DNA of 64,000 nucleotides, from positions 8,747,059 through 8,811,058 of the forward strand of contig OZ025253.1 in the NCBI GenBank assembly GCA_964019135.1, in the 5' to 3' direction. Of this stretch, positions 45,240-56,641 are shown one piece after another. The notes beneath the pieces were generated by a model. That model worked only from the letters and a program-made list of their open reading frames with translations, was not told the DNA's origin and made no database searches. The position numbers were made by a program, and so were the translations under genes. How positions within the stretch are numbered: the stretch's first letter is position 1; every line of letters begins with the position of its first letter. The stretch is from Arenicola marina. Taxonomy: Eukaryota > Annelida > Polychaeta > Arenicolidae.

Positions 45240-46115
45240 TTATTTGGACGGTGTCGTGCGTCATGCCATGACGTCACAATTACGTAATAACGTCATAGTT
45301 TTACAAAGACCATAGGGCTGTACAGTCACTTCGGGATCTTATCGAGACCCCACGAGACAGGGATACCTATGCCCTACGTCAATGCCTAGCATCAACGGCC
45401 TGTACGTGCTGCCTACCTTCCGGTGGTTTGCCTTCACTCGCCTCACACACAAGATCGGCTAACGCTGTCCTTGGAAGCACAAATGACCACTGAAGTTATG
45501 TGCATATCCGAATTATAAGCATCCGAGTAGATTTATGTAATGTATGAGCGGTTAGGCATTTGTTAAACCAGAATGCGGTTGTCTCATGAGTGACTGTCAG
45601 TGTCAGGCGATTTAACGTGCTGCGCAGGGTTTTCCATGTCGTATGACGTAATAATCATCATGACGCGCGTGTCTGCGCGCGGTATCTATAGTTACGTAAC
45701 AACGCTCCTTATATGGACTGACCAGGCAAGGACAATCGTGCTCCGTTTGTCGTAGAACTTTAAACATCGATTATTTGGCTCAAAATACAACGCTTCCAAC
45801 AGTCTTATCGAACGGACCACATGCATTATGGAGAGATAAATGTCTTATCTTTAATTATATTATGATTTTATAGTTAACCATGCCTGGACCAAAGCAAACA
45901 AAAAATAGTTTAACACCCACTCGATTCTTCACGCACAAACCGCGCAGCCGGCCGGTTCCCAACACTAAAACGTTGACTACAATGAGTGCGAGTCACGCAG
46001 TTGCAGCAAGGCACCAGCGTGATGCGCACTCGTTCTAAGAGCACGTGTTTTTTTGTTGGTCCCCAAAAGACCAAAACCGGAAATAGAACCCGCGAGAACT
46101 GTACAGCCCTATTAC
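45240..46115 (+). repeat. CRE/CArG interspersed repeat, best copy
   Basis: The fullest copy of the family at 12596-14025. It carries clustered bZIP-type sites near 45270-45295 (tgacgtca, ttacgtaa, aacgtcat), another tgacgtaa near 45646 and ttacgtaa near 45694, and a perfect CArG box (ccttatatgg) near 45708. It then runs on through 'ccggccggttcccaacac' to 'gaaatagaacccgcgagaac'. No coding capacity. The arrangement looks like a promoter, but transcription is not shown by sequence. Confidence 0.75.
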
Positions 46116-46660
46116 TCGGCTATTATAAGTCATAGCGACTTCCGGTTTATATGACGTTGTACCATATATCCAGGGATAAATGCTGCCGTGCGGTACGGTA
46201 ACGTTTGCGTCAAAAATGACGTCGTACTGAAAGTGAGTCTTCGTAAATGTGGAATTGTTTCATGTTCGCCTACTTAAGTAATAGTTTATAAGGGGATACA
46301 ATGAAACATCATAAGACCATTCATAGCAACATTAATATTGGGTAAATACAATCGTTCTTTACTTTAAAATTCATGATAATTTGATGTCTAATGCGGCACA
46401 TTGCTTGAAATAGAACCTGCAGTGCGCACTTTGGCCGGCATAACCCTTCTACATGGCCACTACAGTTCGCAAATTGTTCGTTGAAGGCGTTATTTAGCTC
46501 CAATTGCCCGTTGAATGCGCTATTTAGCCTAAATTGCCTGTCATATGCGCTCGGTCGCCAATGATGAGTGAATTGGGAAATCGGCTCCGGGCATTTTCTT
46601 GGTTACAATAGCCACCAGTAGTAGAAGCTGCGTCAGGATAATTCGTAAATCGCTGGGGGT
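46116..46660. other. intergenic left of the palindrome
   Basis: A ~33-bp duplication (gaaggcgttatttagct against gaatgcgctatttagcc) lies at about 46482-46545. No gene is supported. This may also belong to the palindrome, since its mirror image would lie beyond the right window edge. Confidence 0.4.
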
Positions 46661-46892
46661 AACGCTTCTTGGGGGTAACGCTTTTGTCGGCGCGCATACG
46701 CTCCGGTCTCCTATGGCCACCTGGCGCGTAAAGGTTTGTACCCTCCCCCATTCCCCACATGTATCTCCTATACCCCCCACCCCTCCCGTAAACTACCCCT
46801 CCCCAAGCAAAACTCCCCACCCCCATGACCCCCACCCCTGTTCACGCCCCCCCCCTTCCCACTCAACTAGCTAGACCCCTTACTACACCCTC

Positions 46893-47620
46893 CCAACCAT
46901 GATAGTGAACGGTATTTCACAATCACGGAGTGACGTCATGGATGTGTCATCGCGGGTTAACTGCAAGGACAGTAGTTCATAATTATCTTGTCAAATCAGT
47001 CGCCCTCTCTCAGCCCCGATACCCCTTTCTCCCCCTTCCTCCTAGTCCGACCGTTATCCCTACACCTATAGCTTCCACGGAGGAGCGGTTAGAGAAGACA
47101 ATTAATACCTGACAGCTGGTTGCTTATGTTGTAGAGGTCAACCCATTCACCTTTCTGGTCGACGTATTAATTGCTTGCAGATGAAAAACTACCTGAGGTG
47201 GAGAGCATACAGGCGCTTATTAGTATTGAAATAATAGACTGACTCATCAAACAACTGTCATAACTCTTTTCTCTTACAATAAGAGGGCGCCAACCCCCTG
47301 CTCCTCATCCAGCGACCAACTCCCGATATTACTGGCCCCGCCCCTCCCGCCCGAAAGCCGATCCCCTCCTACCCTCACCCAACCATGACGGTGAACGGTA
47401 TTCACAATCATGTAGTGACGTTAAGCTGTGTCATCGGCAGGTAACTGCAAAGACAGCAGTTATCTTGTAAAATTAGTCGCCCTCCCTCAGCCTCTTTTCC
47501 CCCCTCCCTCCTACTCCGACCGTTTTTCCTACATGGTTGCCGCATTCACCGAGTTCATCGAGTCGCGCCCCTATTTAGCATGTCGCCCCTCCGATACTAC
47601 CACCTATGAGTGAGTAATGT
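46893..47620. repeat. ~486-bp tandem duplication within the arm
   Basis: 'ccaaccatga.ggtgaacgg' and the following ~150 bases (with 'gtgtcatcg', 'taactgcaa.gaca', 'cagtcgccct' and 'ctccgaccgtt') occur at 46893 and again near 47379, diverged by substitutions and small indels. The copies are C-rich. Both are mirrored in the right arm. Confidence 0.8.
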
Positions 47621-48420
47621 TCTCCCGACCCCCCTCCCCTCCCCTCCCCCGCCCGCACCCCAAGGACACCAATGCATTAATTTGAGAGGCTACCCAGACC
47701 GGTGGAGTCACCGAAGCGTGTCGCCAGGAAAAGCCAGTACTAGTCACCACTGAGCGTGTTGAAGCTTGTCTCTTGGCTTGAAGGTGAGGGTAGGCGGGTG
47801 GATGTAATGGGGGTGTGCGCAGTTCACCCCAGCTGGCTGTTCATCGGATTTCGAGATGAGGGTGAGCAGTAATGTAAAGACAATATTGAATTCAGTTCCC
47901 TGTTTTCGATTGAGAACATGAGTTCTGGTGTTTATAGTTTTTTTCTCTGGGTAGTTGTTATTTTTAAATGTAAAGCTTCAACAGAAAGTGATAGGCTTGT
48001 TTTACTTATAACTAATAGTTTTGTCAGACATAACGTACGTTGGATGTCCTGTTGAGATTACTCCGATAGTTAGTCTAAAGATTACGATGTAGTGGCGTTT
48101 CGACAGTTTTGAGTGTTTAATCAGGGCACATTGGTGGTTTTGTCAAAGATTTATGTACCCGTCAGTTTATCCTCGATCCCCTTTTACAAAGCACGCGGGC
48201 CGTTCTTAGACTACCATAGTGCGAATGACGGGGTAACCAAAGTTTTTGCACACAGTGAGGGTGCTGTGTGATCAGTATCAGTCAGTATAATTTACTGACG
48301 GAACATTTCTACCAAAGACAGCCGAAAAGAGTGAGATCCCCATCACTGGTTTGTTCCGCTCCTTACATTGAGTTGGCTAGAGAGAATTAATTTTCCATGC
48401 CTACCTTTACACTTTGGTTA

Positions 48421-50230
48421 GAAAAACAGGTGGTGAGAGACGCTTGGGGAAGGGTGGAGTGGTTATGCACGCATGCTCTATTTTTAGTGTTGAGGCGATG
48501 AGGAGAGGGTGGTTGATGGAGGGGGCGTGGGGGCGCGTATGCACTATTTTTTAGCAATGACGTCAATGTTTGGCTAAAGCAGGGTGGGTGGAGCGTTGAG
48601 GGGCTTCCCCTTTCGGGGTTTAGATGCTTGCCTTCTCTATATTTATAAATGATATCAGGGTAGGGAGGAATGAGGTGTTGTTACCTCTGTGCGTGCTAGT
48701 GCTATGGTGGTTAAGGTTTAGAAACAGTTATGTGTCACATACTGCAATGATAATAGGACAAAATTAGTTTATGTTTCATTGCATTATGAATTAAATTTTG
48801 TGCAGCATTCGCATAACTAGAATAACACAATGATAAAAAATATAACATTATTATATAAGTTTGTGTATTAGATGCTTCATAAGCAATCAAGTTTATGTTC
48901 TATGTACCATTCGGGGCAATACTTAGACAATAGTGAAACGAAATGAAATTATTGTGTAATGTTTTTGTTTCAAATGGCATAAAGTACAAGTTATGTGCAA
49001 CATGTATGTAGCTCACTAGAACATTGTGAAACATATAGGTAGCATTTTACATGTTTAGCATTTCATATAGCATCAAGTTTCTATTTTATGCCGCATTAGG
49101 AGACTCAATAGACAACCGTCAAGAGTACTTATGTATACTATAATTTTCTGTATTTAATGCAAGGAAGCTTACGTTTATTTATTATTTTTTTTGCGAAGTT
49201 AGTAGTGTAAATTAAGATTGCGCTGGAAGTTTACCAACGATTAACAGATAACGGGCTATAGCTGGCCATGTTACAAACTGTGTTGAGACAAATGTGAAAT
49301 GAAACGCTATGATCATAGGAATTACGTCTGAATAATCAGTGATGTAGCCATCTCAGAGAGGATGCAGGGGACATACATGCGGTTTCTATTTTTGGAAAAT
49401 ACGTTATGTTAAGAGGTGAGGGGTAGAGAGTTGTGTGGTTAGAGAATGGGTACTATGATAGAGAGATTAGGGGCGTGTGTGCACTATTTCTAGCAATGTC
49501 AATGTTAGGGTATGAGGCGGGTGAGTGGAGCATTGAGGGGATTCATCTTTCGGGGTGGAGATGCTTGCGTGCTATATTTTTATAAATGATATCAAGGTAG
49601 GGAGGAATGAGGGGTTGTTACCTATATACGTAGTACTGCTATGGTTGAAGATGTTAAGATATATTTGTAACGTTTTATTTCATTTGAAAGATTTATGTGT
49701 AATATACGGCAATGATAATAGGAATAAATAAGTTTATGTTTCATTGAATTAAGACTTAAATGTTGTGCAGTATTCGCATAACTAGGATCAGACAATGGTA
49801 AAAATATGTAATTATTATATAAGTTTTGTGTATTACATGATTCATATGCAATCAAGTTTATGTTTTATGCATCATTCGGATCAATACTTAGACAATTGTG
49901 TAACGAATATGCCAGTATTCTGTAAGTTTTATGTTTCATATGTCATAAAGTCTAAGTTATGTGTAACATTTATGTAGCTTATTAGACAATTGTGACACAT
50001 AGGTAGCATTCTACGTTTTTGCTATTCATATATCATCAAGCTTATATTTTATGACACATTCGGGTACTTAATAGACAACCGTGAAAGAATACATATGTAT
50101 ACTATAAATATCGGTATTCAATGCAAGGGAGCTCAGCTTTATGTAGTAATAATAATGAAAAATTGTTTCCATGATATTGAAGTTATGTATCATCCTAGGG
50201 TGAACTATGAAATAAAGTAATAATTGTGTA
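48421..50230. repeat. ~937-bp tandem duplication within the arm
   Basis: 'tttataaatgatatca.ggta' followed by 'gggaggaatgagg' occurs at about 48643 and 49580, with flanking similarity on both sides ('gcactatttttagcaatg', 'gtggagc.ttgagggg.ttc', 'ttcgcataactag'). The copies are clearly diverged, so the duplication is older than the palindrome. Confidence 0.8.
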
Positions 50231-53200
50231 TGTATTGCGAGTGAATTTTAAATTTAAACCATGTTACACTAAAATGTTTGGTGGAACATAGACATTTTGC
50301 AAAGCAAGTGATGTAATTTGGAGTGGGCAGCAGTTTGCCAACGAACAAGAGAATAACAGGCCATAGGTGTCACTGTTATCATGTGGGATGAGACAAATAT
50401 GAAAAAACAGTATGGTCAGTGTAGTTAGGTCTGAATGATGAGTGATATGTTTAATGAAGCATGTAGTGTTAGGTTTTTTCGATCGAGCATCGCAAGTGGG
50501 TTATGATTTATGTAACAATGATATGTTTAGTAAAATAAATATTTTAATTATGTTGAAGTTATTTATCAGAATACAGTGAACGAAAGTAATAACTATTATG
50601 TATAGCTAGTGTACCGGTAGAGTCTCTAGCAGTAATGTAATGTGTAATGTTTTAAAGATCAAATGAGAAATACTTAGGCAATAAGATTTAATTAACAAAT
50701 CGAATACGAAAGTTTTTTGCAAGTTTTATTTTTCATGACATCAAGTATAGGTTATGTGTTACATACGTGCAGCTCATTTGACAATCATGAAACGTATGAA
50801 TAGCATTCTACATGTTTTAGCTTTTATATGTCATCAAGTTTACGTCACATTCGGGATAGACAACCGTGAAAGGAAAATATAAGTTTATGTATTCAGTGTT
50901 TCTTGTGTCATGTTTGCGTATTTATGTAACACTCGTGGAACCCCTAGGCAATGATAGAACGAATACATGTGTATTCTGTACATTTCTTGACTCAATACTG
51001 GTAAGCTTGGGTTGATGTAGTCATGATGTAAAAGATTGTTTCAATTATGTTAAAGTTATGTATCAGAGTACAATGAACTATGGAATAACGTAACAACTTT
51101 TATGTATGACATTCAAGTATACATTAAATGTAAACCATTCTGCACGTGTGTCACGATTGACGTATGATGTGTCTGGCGGAACATAGATCTTTTGCAAAGC
51201 AAGTGGTGTAAATTTAGATTGCACTGAAGTTGCCAATTGTAAGAGAATAACCAGCTGTATAGGTGTCGTGGTTATAATATATGTTGAGACAAATGCGAAA
51301 AGAACGGGATGATCAGTGTACGTAGGACGGAAAAATGAGTAACATGTTTAATGTAACATGTAGTCTTATGTTGTTTTTTTCGATCGTACATGGCAAGTAA
51401 GCTGTGCTTAATGTAACAATGATAGGTTTATTAAAATAAAAATTCCATTAAGTTGGAGTTCTTGATCAACCTACAACGAACAACCGAAGAAATGGAAAAA
51501 ATGTGTGTATGAATATTGTATAGTCGCCGAGAAACTAGGTGGAAATGTAATGCGTAATTTGTTTAAGATCCAGTGCGACATAACTTGCGTAGTGCAAGTT
51601 GAGAAGCTACACAATAAGTTACATGAAGGAGTTTCTGTTAAATTAAGATATAGTCAGAGTAGTTAGGTATGAATAGCGAGTGATATGTTTAATGAACTCT
51701 GTTATATGATTTTGTTTTCAGTTAGCAAAATATTTGTAAGAATAAAGTCTGCTTCCTTTAGTGATGATTGGTTTAGTAAAATAACTGTTTAATTATTTCG
51801 AAGATATATATCAACATACAGCGAACGACGGAAGAATGTAATAATTTTTATGTAAAACTTTTGAAGTGAACATTAAATGTGAATCATTTTGTACGTGTTT
51901 GATGATTGATGTACGGAATGTTTGGTCCCATTTATCTCTTGTGGAGCAAGGGATGCAACGCGGATTTACACTCTCGTTAACCAAACGAAAACGATTGAGT
52001 AAATACTTGTCATAGCTGTCGCTTTTATGAGATGTGTTTAAACAAGTATTGAGAGAAGCATTACACGTATACATTTTGTATCGTTAGAGGACCTAAGTGC
52101 ATATATAATGTCATTTGTTAAAGAACTAATATGAAATAATATGCGTGACATAAGTTAGGGAATAATATAAAAAATTACGTGATGGGAACATTGCTTAATT
52201 GTCATATGATCAGAATAGTTAGGTGACGATAACAAGTGATGTGTGAAATGTAACATGTACTGTGACTTTGCTTTCAGTAAGTCAAATGTTGCGCAATGTA
52301 AGTATGAGCCCCGCTTTATGTTGTGATGATAGGTTTAGTACAATAATTGTTTCAAAAATGGTGGAGTTCTATATCAATATACGTTGAACTACAAAACAAA
52401 AAATAACTTGTAAGTAAGGCATTTCAAGTGCGCATTAAATGTGCATCGTGTTACACGTCTATCCCCAAATTGTGCGAATGAGTCTCAGGTTGGTTAACAT
52501 AGAAGACCAATATGCAGGTGTGCATGACGAGTGATTTGTTTAATACAACATGCACTATGACTTTGTTTCAGTGAATGAACTATTGCGCAAGGTAAGTATA
52601 AACCCCGCCTTAGATAGGTTGTACAATAAATGCTTCAATCATGGTAGAATTCTAATACCTAACTACAGCGATCGACAGAAGAATGTAATAACTTATATAT
52701 ATAATATATTTCAAGTGAATACTAAATGTAAACCATACATTTACACCTATGTCGGGATTGATGTGTAAAATGTTTCGTCGTGCATAGATCTTTTACAAAG
52801 CAAATACTATAAACTGGGTTTGCATCATAATTACACAATCGTAAAGTCTTTAAGTAAATAACACACGACATGTGTTGTTAACATAATCTATGTGTTTAGT
52901 CACGGGTGAAAAGAAACGACACGCATATAACTATTGAACAGGTGAACATATGAAATGAGTTATTTGTGAACGAACTAATGGGAAATAACAAATGCAACAC
53001 AAGTTGATGAATCGAATTATAAATTACGTAGAGGAGTTTTAGTTCAGCTAGCATATGATCAGACCAGTAAGGTGTAAATAACTGGTTCTATTGTTGTAAT
53101 ATAACATGTGGTGTGTCCACGCTAAAAAAAACTGGTTCATGTAGAGATGATAGATTTATTACAGAAAATGTTTCACTTAGATTGATGGTATCTTTTAACC

Positions 53201-53640
53201 AACACTGAATGACAAACGAACGCAGACAACGTATATGTGATAGATTCTAAGTGAAGCATAAATTGCGAACCATACCATTACGCTTGGCACGATATATGTG
53301 CGAAGTGTTCGGGGCCCATAGCCCTTTTGCAAAGCAGGTGATGTAAATCGGCTCTGCACTCCAGTTAGCAAAAACTAAACTGATTAAGTAACTGACACGC
53401 TATACGTCTCCCTATAATGTGTCATTTGCTAAAGCACTAATGTGAAACAGTTCCACTAAAACAATTTAGTGAATCGAATGATAAGTTACGTCTAGGAGTT
53501 TCTGTTTAGATAACGAGCAAATGCTCAGAGAAGGTAAGTGTGAATAATGAGCGATATTGTTAAGGTAACAAGCAATGTTCTTCTTTTTCGAATATATAAT
53601 GTAAGTAAGCTCTGTTTTATCTATTCATGGTGACTTTATT
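48880..53640. repeat. degenerate ~90-bp and ~850-bp satellite-like repeats
   Basis: Short words recur in a fixed order at roughly 90-base steps: 'catcaagtttatgtt', 'acattcgggt', 'cttagacaat.gtgaaacga' and 'gtattctgta'. At a larger scale the block 'gatcttttgcaaagcaagtg' with 'atgtaaattt.gattgcactg' recurs near 49190, 50297, 51189, 51940, 52790 and 53325. The steps are unequal (about 530 to 1100 bases), as in a decayed array. Confidence 0.65.
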
Positions 53641-54596
53641 AAAAGAAATCTTTGAATAACCACTGAACTTGGGCTGGATGGATCTACGTCAGTAACCAAC
53701 AAGGGAATGCGTGGTGCAGATCCGACTTTTATGACACCAATCTTTCTTATGAAGTGACGTTTGGGATCTTTCGACGTAACGATCTATAGGGTAGGCATAA
53801 TTCACGCCACGACTCAGTGAGTTTATGTGGAGTCGAGCAATAACCGAATTGTCTCATCATCAACTATCTGTCTGGTGCGAGGTCCTTCGTCATCGAATTT
53901 GTCACGATGTATATATAAGATGCACATCCCGCAGCTTCCGCGGTATGGCAGTCTCTGTAGTTTACCGTTACACCACCAAACAGACATACGCGCGGTCTCT
54001 GAAAACCAACGAATCGTGTCATCATCTCATTAGTCTCAATGATGGCGGCCCCTCTTCAAAATCTGGCCTTCTTTCTAACCGAGTACGTTTTCTTTCATTG
54101 CGCCTTGTGACTGAAGTCTTTATAAACCCGCTGCGTACCAGAGAACTTACAAAGTTCATAACGTGAAAACATAAAATGTGAGTGTAAACATTGACCACAA
54201 ATTTAAGATATGGCAACGAAACAAACGAGTGATGGATAATTTAACACTTGGCAATTATTTGTAACAAGTTGACTCATATTGAATGAAGTGATGTGCTTCC
54301 CTAACGAAAATATTTATGAAACACGTTTTAAGTAAAACATTATGTTAAATACTGAACATCGTTTGATAATGTAAGACTTTCGGAAAAGTACAATAATTTG
54401 TCTAAGTGACGAAAAATTGCTTTGAACCATGCATACCACCATTACCTAAAAATGGAGTCAGTCTGTAGAGGTTTACTGAAGCAGCAGAAGCAGAAATACG
54501 ACTCTACGAACAACTGTAACTATAAGTATTGTAAAAATAAGTTTGTGCAATCACTTAGTCACTTATGTACGCGTTATCAACGAATGTTCATTTCAA

Positions 54597-54720
54597 AGGT
54601 ATCTATTGTAGAACTTAGGCACGCGTTTCGAGTTCTTTTATACTTGATGCATGCAATGCATCAAGTATATTTGTACAAAAGGAGTCGAAACGCGTGCCTA
54701 AGTTCTGCAATAGATACCTT
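54597..54720. repeat. hairpin core of the palindrome
   Basis: 'ggtatctattgtagaactta' onward is followed, with only a few bases between, by its inverse ending 'aagttctgcaatagatacc'. The centre is in 'gatgcatgcaatgcatc' near 54658. About 113 bases on the right side (about 54760-54875) have no partner on the left, the only large asymmetry seen near the centre. Confidence 0.9.
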
Positions 54721-55406
54721 TGATATGATCATTCATTGTTAACGCGTACATACGTGACATCCGTTACATATGAACCATGTAATGCATCACTACTGTGACT
54801 GACTTACGCACAAGGAATCACGCGTTACATAAAATTGACTTCATCAATAATGAATGGTTTACAAATGAAACATAAGTGATTGCACAAACTTATTTTTACA
54901 ATAATTATAGTTACAGTTGTTCGTAGAGTCGTATTACTGCTTCTGCTGCTTCAGTAAACCTCTACAGACTGACTCCATTTTTAGGTAATGGTGGTATGCA
55001 TGGTTCAAAGCAATTTTCGTCACTTAGACAAATTATTGTACTTTTCCGAAAGTCTTACATTATCAAACGATGTTCAGTATTTAAAATAATGTTTCACTTA
55101 AAACGTGTTTCATAAATATTTTCGTTAGGGAAGCACATCACTTCATTCAATATGAGTCAACTTGTTACAAATAATTGCCAAGTGTTAAATTATCCCTCAC
55201 TCGTTTGTTTCGTTGCCATATCTTAAAATTGTGGTCAATATTTACACTCACATTTTATGTTTTCACGTTATGAACTTTGTAAGTTCTATGGTACGCAGCG
55301 GGTTTATAAAGACTTCAGTCACAAGGCGCAATGAAAGAAAACGTACTCGGTTAGAAAGAAGGCCAGATTTTGAAGAGGGGCCGCCATCATTGAGACTAAT
55401 GAGATG
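54658..55406. repeat. first right-arm segment, before the gap
   Basis: After the hairpin core the sequence turns back and mirrors the left arm until the gap. Where the arms differ, this segment carries the variant of the right arm (for example the frame at 55213, which matches 56450 and not the mirror at 54216). Confidence 0.85.
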
Positions 55407-55606
55407 NNNNNNNNNNNNNNNNNNNNNNNNNNNNNNNNNNNNNNNNNNNNNNNNNNNNNNNNNNNNNNNNNNNNNNNNNNNNNNNNNNNNNNNNNNNNNN
55501 NNNNNNNNNNNNNNNNNNNNNNNNNNNNNNNNNNNNNNNNNNNNNNNNNNNNNNNNNNNNNNNNNNNNNNNNNNNNNNNNNNNNNNNNNNNNNNNNNNNN
55601 NNNNNN
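55407..55606. other. assembly gap, 200 N
   Basis: Exactly 200 N. The round length suggests a placeholder of unknown true size. The flanks share about 1 kb of near-identical sequence, so the real gap may be absent. Confidence 0.98.
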
Positions 55607-56641
55607 TAAGACTTTCGGAAAAGTACAATAATTTGTCTAAGTGACGAAAAATTGCTTTGAACCATGCATACCACCATTACCTAAAAATGGAGTCAGTCTG
55701 TAGAGGTTTACTGAAGCAGCAGAAGCAGAAATACGACTCTACGAACAACTGTAACTATAAGTATTGTAAAAATAAGTTTGTGCAATCACTTAGTCCACTT
55801 ATGTACGCGTTATCAACGAATGTTCATTTCAAAGGTATCTATTGTAGAACTTAGGCACGCGTTTCGAGTTCTTTTATACTTGATGCATGCAATGCATCAA
55901 GTATATTTGTACAAAAGGAGTCGAAACGCGTGCCTAAGTTCTGCAATAGATACCTTTGATATGATCATTCATTGTTAACGCGTACATACGTGACATCCGT
56001 TACATATGAACCAATGTAATGCATCACTACTGTGACTGACTTACGCACAAGGAATCACGCGTTACATAAAATTGACTTCATCAATAATGAATGGTTTACA
56101 AATGAAACATAAGTGATTGCACAAACTTATTTTTACAATAATTATAGTTACAGTTGTTCGTAGAGTCGTATTACTGCTTCTGCTGCTTCAGTAAACCTCT
56201 ACAGACTGACTCCATTTTTAGGTAATGGTGGTATGCATGGTTCAAAGCAATTTTCGTCACTTAGACAAATTATTGTACTTTTCCGAAAGTCTTACATTAT
56301 CAAACGATGTTCAGTATTTAAAATAATGTTTCACTTAAAACGTGTTTCATAAATATTTTCGTTAGGGAAGCACATCACTTCATTCAATATGAGTCAACTT
56401 GTTACAAATAATTGCCAAGTGTTAAATTATCCCTCACTCGTTTGTTTCGTTGCCATATCTTAAAATTGTGGTCAATATTTACACTCACATTTTATGTTTT
56501 CACGTTATGAACTTTGTAAGTTCTATGGTACGCAGCGGGTTTATAAAGACTTCAGTCACAAGGCGCAATGAAAGAAAACGTACTCGGTTAGAAAGAAGGC
56601 CAGATTTTGAAGAGGGGCCGCCATCATTGAGACTAATGAGA
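55607..56641. repeat. direct repeat of 54372-55406 across the gap
   Basis: This stretch begins 'taagactttcggaaaagtac', as at 54372, and repeats the hairpin core and the first right-arm segment. In what I compared, the only differences are two single-base indels (near 55795 and 56007). It is most simply the overlapping end of a second contig. Confidence 0.9.

Larger units (their letters stand above)
46668..54657. repeat. left arm of a giant palindrome
   Basis: Almost every stretch here recurs in reverse complement on the right. Outside the gap region, paired positions sum to 110666 (for example 49622-49855 with 60811-61044, 51811-52074 with 58592-58855, 52550-52768 with 57898-58116). The last window base pairs with about 46668, so the true left end could lie further left. 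The arms are near-identical: two open stretches of 77 and 87 codons translate identically in both arms, and others differ at about one residue in 70. The sequence is AT-rich and repeat-built with no recognised gene. Confidence 0.95.

Noticed and set aside
52550-52768. 72-codon frame (mirror at 57898) as a small gene
   Set aside because: No domain, AT-rich repeat context, and it differs between arms without any sign of coding constraint that I can judge.
55213-55677. Frames running through the N gap
   Set aside because: Most of their length is N.
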